From assembly GCF_029784135.1 (NCBI RefSeq), contig NC_073744.1:100809303-100873302 (forward strand): a stretch of DNA of 64,000 nt, given 5' to 3'. Both the position numbers and the translations under genes were made by a program. Under the pieces are notes generated by a model. The model was not told where the DNA came from, did not search any database, and saw nothing but the letters and a program-made list of their open reading frames with translations. Position 1 is the stretch's first letter; every line of letters starts with the position of its first letter. Shown here piece by piece: positions 56,590 to 64,000 of the stretch. Source of the DNA: Toxorhynchites rutilus septentrionalis. Its lineage: Eukaryota > Arthropoda > Insecta > Diptera > Culicidae.

Positions 56590-57149
56590 TTAGGCTGTCA
56601 AAAAAGTCCTGCGGTATTTTTTTTGAATAAATTAGTTACAATCATCTGTTTTAAGTCAAAGCTTCTTCAAATGGTTAATAACGGTTTGATGACTTATCCC
56701 CAGATCTTGGCCGATGCTACGGCTGCTACTATGCCGGTCTTTCTCGGCTAATTCAGCGATTTTGTCGCAATTTTCGACGACAGACCTTCCGGAGCGTGGC
56801 GCATCTTCGACGACCTCTACACCAGAACGAAAACGTTGAAACCATCGTTGTGCGGTGGAAATGGAAACTGTATCGGGTCCATAAACTGCACAAATTTTAT
56901 TGGCAGCTTGAGATGCATTTTTGCCTTTGTCATAGTAGTACTGTAAATTATGTCGGATTTTCTCTTTATTTTGCTCCATATTTGCGACACTATAACTCAC
57001 GAACGACTTAACCAAACAAAACACTGTCAAAGACTATAAAATACCTTTCTAACAAGCTATAGTATGACTCGATACATTGAATACAACTAGAACTACGCGC
57101 TTACAACGACACCTCGCGGAAATACCGCAGGACTTTTTTGACAGCCTAA
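56590..57149 (-). mobile_element. Internally deleted mariner element, 560 bp
   Basis: Inverted ends TTAGGCTGTCAAAAAAGTCC continuing TGCGGTATTT (about 29 bp identical) are flanked by TA (56588-56589, 57150-57151). It retains the transposase N terminus and both ends while the catalytic domain is gone: a likely MITE progenitor. Confidence 0.9.
56656..56979 (-). CDS. Mariner transposase N-terminal DNA-binding domain only
   Basis: From ATG 56979: MEQNKEKIRHNLQYYYDKGK, first helix-turn-helix; STAQRWFQRFRSG, conserved mariner WFQRFRSG; PRSGRSVVENCDKI; and SIGQDLGISHQTVINHLKKL, second helix-turn-helix, then a stop. At 107 residues it has the DNA-binding half of a protein usually about 345 residues long. 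If expressed it could bind element ends without cutting and so act as a repressor; that is inference. Confidence 0.85.
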   Translation of the reverse strand: MEQNKEKIRHNLQYYYDKGKNASQAANKICAVYGPDTVSISTAQRWFQRFRSGVEVVEDAPRSGRSVVENCDKIAELAEKDRHSSSRSIGQDLGISHQTVINHLKKL

Positions 57150-57387
57150 TATTTTCACATACAGTTTGCGACTTTTAACCCTTTCAATATGGCAGTGTTT
57201 AGTTTTAGTTTAGTGACTGAAACGTGAACTATGAACTGTTTTGCCCATCTCTAGTGTGCACCGAACAAGAACGCGTAACTGAATTCGACGTTTCATGCAA
57301 TTTGAAGACATTTAGCATCAAGTATTTTTTTCTTCAATATTTTTATTAACACACATGGCTTAATATAAAACGAAGTGATAATTCACA
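57150..57387. other. Fragment with TTAA-type and hAT-like tips
   Basis: TTAACCCTTTCAATATGGCAG (57178) resembles the tip at 18928, and TTTTGCCCATCTCTAGTG (57239-57256) the inverted tip of 46984. No gene. Confidence 0.45.
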
Positions 57388-57540
57388 CTAGGGATTGTTA
57401 ATCGGGTTTACCGGTAATACCGGGTCATTTTTCATTACCGAATCACCGGTAATTTTACTATCAATAACCGTTAATTTCGGTAATTTCCATTTTTACACAT
57501 TACAAATAATATTTGCCTATTTGCGCATTGTGTTCAGCTA

Positions 57541-58790
57541 GTGGTCAGGGACGTGTTGTATCAAAAATTCAGTCCAGTCGATTGTGACCGGTCGGATACA
57601 GAAGATGATGATGATAATGATGATATCACCGATTTTGACGAAACCGGCGGATTCATCATCAAGACCGAATACTGTTCTGCAATCCAAAAAGTAGGTAAAA
57701 CATGTAGCATCATTAGTCAGATGTGCTGCAACAGTATTATGTCACACGCAAATTATCTATGTGCTCCTCTCACGCGACAACCGCACCACGCTGGCGAGAA
57801 AAGCTCGACAGGAAGGCAAATCGAAAATAAAGATGTATGTGGCACAGCGAAGCAAAGCGAGAACAAAACCGATCGCTCGCACCAACACGAGGAACCAGCA
57901 AGAGTAGCAGCAGCACGAAGCTGTACTCGATCAGGGGGACTTGCTCGGTAACTGTCGCACGGACGGGTCTTTAGCGTTGCCTTTTTTCTTCCACAATACA
58001 GAGAATTTCATTTTGTGCGGAAATTAGTTATTCGGTGGTGATCTGGTCCGGCCTTGATTGCGGGCGTATTTATCGGCCGCGTAGTGAAGTCTGGTGCACA
58101 CAGCACTAAAAACCACACGGAGATTTCTCCACCGCACCAGACTTCACTACGCGGCCGATAAATCCGCCCGCAATCAAGGCCGGACACACATGTGCCGCAT
58201 ACATCTTTATTTTCGATTTGCCTTCCTGTCGAGCTTTTCTCGCCAGCGTGCGGTTGTCGCGTGAGAGGAGCATATAGATAATTTGCGTGCTTTTGCGTGT
58301 GACATAATATTGTTGCAGCACATCTGACTAATGATGCTACAAACAGTTAAGCTCTCCAGAAAATCTCCGATAAAAATCGACGATGTTCTCCATAAGCACC
58401 ACGGAAAGGATATTTGTTTGCTTCTTGGTTGGAAAACCAGATGGACTAGTCTTCTGGCAATGTTGCGCCGATTCTACGACTTCTGAACTTCAGTTCAAAA
58501 ATCACTGCTCGATCTGGAAACGAAGCACAACATAAGCTTCAATGATGAAGAACTAACAGCGAAAAGATAATTGGTTGATGGTCTCGAAAAAGTTCTGGTC
58601 GCTGTTGCACTACTATGCCGGAAGAATCAAACCCGTTACAAAGCTGAAGTCGGATTGCAATTTATGTCAGAACAGTTATCGGATCGAACATCAAAAATTT
58701 CTAAGTAGCTGCCTGAAGCCTTGATTGAAAGGATTGCAGAAAGACGTTTCGTATATGTAGTTTTGTTCGCCTACATGAATGTACGTTCTG
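57541..58790 (+). pseudogene. hAT transposase, split by an insertion and with stops
   Basis: Block 1 (57541-57702) gives an acidic stretch (DRSDTEDDDDNDDITDFD) and TEYCSAIQKVGKT. Block 2 (58346 on) continues in the same frame: VKLSRKSPIKIDDVL, LLLGWKTRWTSLLAMLRRFY, VQKSLLDLETK, ISFNDEEL, VALLCRKNQTRYKAEVGLQF and LPEALIERIAERR. These fit hAT transposases, whose conserved CKTRWNS block is here WKTRWTS. In-frame stops near 58483, 58567 and 58707 kill it. The two blocks join in frame once the insertion and one 4-bp duplication are discounted. Confidence 0.8.
57703..58341. mobile_element. Foldback element with nested inverted repeats, 639 bp
   Basis: Outer arms 57703-57845 and 58191-58341 start TGTAGCATCATTAGTCAG and its complement; inner arms 58047-58097 and 58134-58184 share GCGGCCGATAAAT. 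Flanked by AACA (57699-57702 and 58342-58345). No transposase; the reading frame of the host hAT gene resumes exactly after the duplication. Confidence 0.82.
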
Positions 58791-59035
58791 TTCGTGACCG
58801 TGACACAATTAATGTTGACTGTGACTGTCTTCTATCAAACTTCACGCACTGCATTGATCGAGCAGGCATTCGAAATTGTTCGTGTCTTGATGAAATTTAA
58901 CGACGATTGTATTGATTCAGTAAATAGCAGGATTGAATTATATCACTGGACGATTCAAAACCTGCAGAACAGTTGAACACAAATGAAAAAATTGAACGAC
59001 GATTGCAGCAATCATAGGTATCAACGTCCAGCCCA

Positions 59036-59347
59036 ATTTGACTCATTAAAAATGTGTTTCGAAAACAGAGTTCATATGTAAAATATGTTTTCCATATTTT
59101 TTTTTTGATAATGAACATTTTATTTAAATTGATTTGCAAAACTTTTTTTTTGTGTGAGCCATATTGGCTCACTTCAGTAAAAAATAGGTATATAATCAAC
59201 ATCCGTAAATCTAGTGTTAATAGAAACCCTTAAACAAGAGTTTTCGTACTACGACGCAGAGGGGATAAGAGGCAAATACATTTATTTAACTATTTATCAA
59301 CAGGTTGACATTGAACCCTAATTATACTAACTACTTAACTAATTGTC
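59036..59347. other. AT-rich tail, includes 3' UTR of the next element
   Basis: No gene. The right part (about 59230-59347) is likely the 3' UTR of the CR1-like element; its exact end is not visible. Confidence 0.4.
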
Positions 59348-62257
59348 TTAACCTAATAACGTTTGAGCTTGTCTAAGACGATTTTTTATTCTGTTCCTTG
59401 ATATATGAAAATCGATGTTTTCAAAATAGCGATTGAATGTTCGAGCCATGCTAGCAACAGGCTCATGGTGAGAGTAATTAGTTCGTGCAGTTGGAAGGCG
59501 GAGAAATTCGTGGTTACGCAGATTTCTCCTTCTGACGTTGAAATTAATGCAACTTAACAATCCAGAACAGTCGATGTTGGCTTGGATGAGATCGTAAACG
59601 AAAACAACTCTAGCTGTGTTACGTCGCACGCATAACTGATTCAAACCCAGGAGCTTACAACGATCTTCATATCTTGGAAGGTTTTGAGGGTCATTCCAAT
59701 GGAGACGACGCAGTGCATAACGGACAAATTTACGATGCACAGACTCCACTCTTTGTATGTTATTGTGGTAATATGGAGCCCAGACGACCGAAGCGTACTC
59801 CAAAATCGAGCGAACCAGAGAGCAATATAAAACCTTAAGGCATTGTATGTCCGTAAAGTGTTTAGTAGTGCGGAAAATGAATCCAAGAGCCTTGGAAGCC
59901 TTTGAGACTGCGTATGCGATATGTTCGCTGAACGTGATCTTCGAATCTAAAATAATTCCCAGGTCTTTTATACATGTGACTCTGTTGAGTATCGATCCGA
60001 AAAGCTCATAATCGTACTGTATCGTTGTGTGTTTGCGAGAAAAAGAGATGACAGAGCATTTTGATGAGTTCAGCGACATACAATTTGCTTCACACCAGCT
60101 GGCAAAGATTTCTAACTGTCGCTGTAGAAAAGTCGCATCATCACGGTTATTTACACGCACGAAGAGTTTGAAGTCATCAGCATATGAAAGCTTCATACAT
60201 TTGAGAACAGAATTGACATCGTTCAAATATAGTACGAAAATCAATGGTCCTAGATGACTTCCTTGTGGAACGCCTGATGTTACGTCGAAAGGGGAGGATA
60301 TGAAGTCACCTATTTTGACGCTCATTGTTCGACCAGTCAAATATGATTCCAACCAATGCAGTAGTGGTCCATTGAACCCGATGCGATGCAGCTTAGCAAT
60401 TGTAATTTGGTGATTGATCTTGTCAAAAGCAGCTGAGAAGTCCGTGTATATAGCGTCGACTTGGGATCTGGATTCTAGCGTTTTTGAAATGAATGATGTG
60501 TAAAGCAACAAATTCGTGGACGTGGAACGTTTAGGTACGAATCCATGTTGCTCCTCCGCTATGTAATTTTTACATGCATGGTGCATGAAATCGAGTAAAA
60601 TTGCCTCAAACAGCTTGGACATAGCACATAAGCAAGCAATTCCACGATAATTTTTCACATTTCTCTTGCAGCCTTTTTTATATACAGGGAATACAAATGA
60701 TTGTTTCCAAGCTTTGGGAAAAATTCCGGATTGAATAGAGGTGTTGAATAAAGTTGATAATGGCAGAGAAAGACTAGCAGAGCAGCGTTTCAAGATTATG
60801 GATGGAATTCCATCAGGCCCACAGTTTGATGATGCTTTCAGTTTTGAGCAAACGTTGAGAACAGTCATTGCATCAATGATTGGATGAGGACCAATTTCAG
60901 GTAAAACTGGCGTGTTTTCAACTGCCCTTTGGATGAGAATGTCGCTGATTGAATTATCAACAAAAACACGGCTAAATTGCCGACGGAATAAATCACTAAT
61001 GCTAGGAATCGTAGAGGCTTCTTCCTGTTCATAAGTCATAACAGATGGCAACCCTGACTCGTTTCTCTGTAGATTTATGTGTTTCCAGAAGCATTTTGGA
61101 TTAAGCTTCAGTTTACGTTGTACTCGACTTTGGTGTTCGCCGAAGAGCCTCTTATTCAAGATTCTATAGTTTTTACTTGCGGTAACATAGCGTGATTTTC
61201 ACAAATCATTGCGGTATCTCGAGAACCTTCTTAATACAGCTTTCTTAATAGTCTTCAGGCGTCGTAGGCTGGAATTGGACCATGGTGGGTGGACAGGAAC
61301 TTTCTTTCGTTTCTTCGGAACAAATTGGTCTATAGCATATAAAAGTACATGAGAAAGATTCGCAGCAGTTGCATCAACATCCTGTTGAATCAACAGTTCA
61401 TCCCAGTTCAAAGCGTTGAGGAAATGGTTCATCGATGTGAAGTCGGCGTACTGATAACTATAATAAAATGATTCTGCAGTATTCGTGAAATTGGTTGTAT
61501 TGGACTTGATGAACGACACGAGAAGTGGAGGATGATGCCGACACGTTTTTACAAGTGCGGCGGGAGCTCTAGCAACAATTATTTTGGATAACAATTCATT
61601 ACTTACGAAGCACAGATCAAGAAATCGGTTATTATCGTTGGAAATATCATTAATTTGACATAACCCTGCAGTAGAATACTCATCAAGCAATTTCATAGCT
61701 GTCACGCTAATTGTGGAACGAGATAAATCAGGAAATAAATCAGCTTGTGTTCCTTTAGACCAAGCAATACCTGGCAGATTAAAATCTCCAAGTATGATAA
61801 TGTTATCAGTCAGTTTCATGCGGGATGTAATCCAGGTGAGTGAAGTTATATGACGGTTGATAATTTCAGGATCGTTGATCAGATTCGGTGGGAAGTAAAC
61901 GACACAGATGAAAGTAGTTTGATTTGCGGATGATACTTCAACCCATATCTGCTCTAAATTTGAATAATTTGGAGGTTGTAATTCACGAGATTTTAAATCC
62001 GAACGAATGGCAAGAAGCACACCACCACCTGTGCGTTTGTTGCTATTCGTTAACGACCTGTCACGTCGGTATACATCATAGGTTGGTCCAAAAATTTGCT
62101 GCGATATAGTGTTTTCGTTGAGCCAGGTTTCAGTGAAAGCATAAGCATCATAAGATGTGTCTGAGCATGCAAGATGATACTCGATGATTCGTGTGTTCAT
62201 CCCACCAACATTTTGGTAATACACTAGTAGTGGCTTATTTACACGAACGAGGTTCAC
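59348..62257 (-). pseudogene. ORF2: endonuclease and reverse transcriptase, single in-frame stop
   Basis: Endonuclease: LLVYYQNVGGMNT, AFTETWLNENT, GGGVLLAIRSDL, IIILGDFNLPGIAW, DLCFVSNELL, HHPPLLVSF. One TGA (61201-61199) lies in frame before the RT. RT follows in the same frame: GPDGIPSIILKR, PVYKKG, NYRGIACLCAMSKLFE, HGFVPKRST, AIYTDFSAAFDKINH (catalytic Asp ~240), TSGVPQGSHLGPLIF and LSYADDFKLFV (YADD ~326). The C-terminal thumb region continues to residue 603 of the second half. Apart from the TGA nothing is damaged over about 970 codons, so readthrough or a single recent mutation are both possible. The frame extends upstream of 62257 without an ATG and overlaps the end of ORF1, whose stop TGA is 62256-62254. 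Confidence 0.88.
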
Positions 62258-63876
62258 ACTCGTCTCGGCGAAGCTCTTTGATAGAGGCTGCTTATTTGTA
62301 ATGACTCTTGTATGACAGGAGGTTGCATTTGAATTGGAGTGTTGTTCGGATATCTTTGAGATTCGTAGGGTTGTTGTTGCAATTGGGGAGTGGTGAAGTT
62401 GCGTCGAGTTCGCACTGGTGGTCGATCTAAAAAAGGAGATATCGAAACACCGTTCGGCCAGAAGTTTTTTGAATTAACCGGGCCTTCCAATGACTCATGT
62501 ACATTCAATTTGAATGATACAAAAGATATTGGTCTATTATCCTGGTTCTGGCGCATTAATTTGTGGCACTTGATGAGGGAGGAATCGCAATTGCATTTTC
62601 CAGAAATGTATCGTACGATGTTCTCGGATTCTTCGTTAGGCAGGAAACGTGTTACGTAAAACCATTTAGCTGGTTTTGCTGGAGGAGCGATGGACAGCAT
62701 TGGAATGGATGGCGAAAAAGCGTTGCGAACGAAGTAAGTCCTATCTTTTTGTGAGTTTACTGTACTAACTATCGGCATCGCAGTACTTGCCGATTCTGTT
62801 ACAGTATGACGATCCATCGATGTTGCGATTGATGATGGAATAGCTGAGCAAGCAGTCGTTGACTGAGTCCGTGGAAATGTTGTTTCTGCGCTTATAATGT
62901 CAGGATGATGGTCGAGTACAGGTCCTCTATTGAAATTTCTTTGCCGTGAAGGTGTGGGGCGAGCTGCTGATGTTGTTGATGTCTGCAGTTGTGAATCACT
63001 AATCAGTGGTGTAGTAACATAACCGGCTTCGGCCGGACATATACTTGTATGAACATTACCTGTGAGAAAAGATGATGTAACTGGCACAGGTGGATAGCTT
63101 CTGAGATTGCTAGTGGTGTAGCGAACTGTAGAACCGCTAGCTGAAGGTGTAGGTGGCGATGTTCTTTGTAATTGAGGCGATGCAATTTCAGGATTCATAG
63201 CATTATTTTGACTCGTCTGATTGTTATCAGCAGCGTAAGATGTTGAAGGATGACACAGTGAGTCTGAATTGCCAGACCGAGTAATCGGAACAAGTTGAGT
63301 CAGGTTGATTAAATCGGATGTATCCACAGACGCATCGACTCTTGTTTTTTTCTCGATTCTACCAGATGTCACGCGTGAAGAGGAGAAACTGCTAGTACGG
63401 TTCCTTTTTTTTATTGTTGTTCGTCTGGACAAGAATATTTGTATCGTCGACGAAGGAGTTGAAAACTTTGCTAAACTCAAGTTGCATATCGTTTATTTCT
63501 TCTTCAAATGTGCGTGCATCATTCGAAGCACCAATTCTGGGAGCGTGGTTGCAGCAACTTGAACGAGGAATGTTTTGCCCATAAGCGCGGCACAACGAGC
63601 GAGTCACATCGATCTGGGCGTTGATAAGTCGAACGATAGAAGAAAGGCGTTCGGAAATAAGTTCAAATGCTGAGGCTAGTTGATCTGCATAGTCCTTGGT
63701 GTTATGGCAAGACGGACACAGCCATAGGCACCAGAGCAGTCACGGATCATTTTGATTTGATTCCCCGAGACACCAGCACACTTCGCGTGGAACGATTTAT
63801 CGCATTTCCAGCATGCGATTTTACTGCTGCGAGCAGATGCCGTAAAACACGGATTAGCTTCACATCTTCTAGCCAT
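62254..63876 (-). pseudogene. ORF1 with PHD finger, two one-base frameshifts
   Basis: ATG 63876 opens CFTASARSSKIACWKCDKSF, HAKCAGVSG: a Cys4-His-Cys3 PHD finger. A missing base near 63727 shifts the frame, after which the last two Cys (as CPSCHN) are found in the next frame, followed by a helical region (FEEEINDMQLEFSKVFNSF). A run of eight A on the coding strand (63412-63405) shifts the frame again. A long Ser/Thr/Pro-rich tail follows from there to 62254, including a small RRM-like end (FYVTRFLPNEESENIVRYIS, SFVSFKLNVHE). The PHD finger of such ORF1 proteins is thought to bind nucleic acid or chromatin. Confidence 0.8.
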
Positions 63877-64000
63877 AGTTGCGAAAGAGGTTCAAAGGTT
63901 GATGTGGAGAACAGATCACAAAGGAAACCTTTATTATTGTTCCCGATTCGAGTGCGTTAATGGCACTGTGTATTGTACGAAGTTGAGCAGATGATATTCC

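Larger units (their letters stand above)
57388..59035 (+). mobile_element. hAT transposon remnant
   Basis: Left end AGGGATTGTTAATCGGGT followed by TTACCGGTAAT inverted motifs, typical of hAT ends. The transposase reading frame follows in two blocks separated by an inserted foldback element. The right end was not identified. Confidence 0.65.
59230..63900 (-). mobile_element. CR1/Jockey-group non-LTR retrotransposon
   Basis: Minus-strand LINE with ORF1 (63876-62254) carrying an N-terminal PHD finger and a Ser/Thr/Pro-rich body, and ORF2 (62257-59348) with endonuclease and reverse transcriptase, no RNase H. The PHD-bearing ORF1 and the lack of RNase H suggest the CR1-like group. The 5' end lies at or beyond about 63900. 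Only four lesions are seen: one stop in ORF2, two one-base shifts in ORF1, and no ATG at the ORF2 start (which may be normal). Confidence 0.85.

Noticed and set aside
46984..57256. A single 10-kb hAT element bounded by GATGGGCAAA tips
   Set aside because: The tips are compatible but the interior is a patchwork of duplications and other elements; no 8-bp duplication at the two tips could be shown.

Overview
The window looks like non-coding, repeat-choked chromosomal DNA of an Aedes-type (culicine) mosquito. Reasons: a tRNA-derived SINE of the Feilai type with a perfect target duplication, an I-like non-LTR element resembling mosquito MosquI elements, a DD37E Tc1/mariner relative (ITmD37E, described from mosquitoes), and two exons of a conserved animal gene (tomosyn) separated by a short GT-AG intron. 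The rest is mobile DNA, its relics, and copies of copies.

Layout. 1-3230: 5' half of a minus-strand non-LTR retrotransposon (intact ORF1, start of ORF2). 3290-8337: two cassettes carrying degenerate histone H2A genes. 8338-12730: MITEs, a SINE, the two tomosyn exons (minus strand, 10673-11066), a TTAA-flanked MITE and a mariner relic. 12736-17932: a promoter-bearing cassette that has grown by 197-bp tandem repeats. 19094-26384: a large inverted repeat with arms of about 3.58 kb and a 133-bp centre; each arm holds an H2A cassette and a cassette with a Jockey-gag-like reading frame. 27863-33082: a decayed I-like retrotransposon with EN, RT and RNase H. 33083-37374: SINE-like and MITE debris and a histone H3 pseudogene. 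37375-44852: H2A and 198-bp-repeat cassettes joined end to end. 44853-53450: gag-like cassettes, including a direct duplication of about 3 kb. 53550-57149: solo LTR, DD37E transposon and internally deleted mariner. 57388-59040: broken hAT transposase split by a foldback element. About 59230-63900: a CR1-like non-LTR element with nearly intact ORF2.

The most unusual content is a family of cassettes sharing a near-palindrome, GACGTAG(G/A)ACTACGTC, usually preceded by a T run. At least three cassette types carry it. Each type holds a different RNA polymerase II core promoter (TATA-like box plus TCAGTT/TCATTC initiator about 30 bp on) followed by the 5' part of a gene: replication-type histone H2A (with the 3' histone stem-loop), a Jockey-gag-like ORF, and an unrecognised unit with 197/198-bp repeats. 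Several cassettes abut exactly at TTTT|GACGTAG. None encodes a visible transposase, so the mobilising enzyme is unknown. These statements rest on reading by eye; no database search was run.
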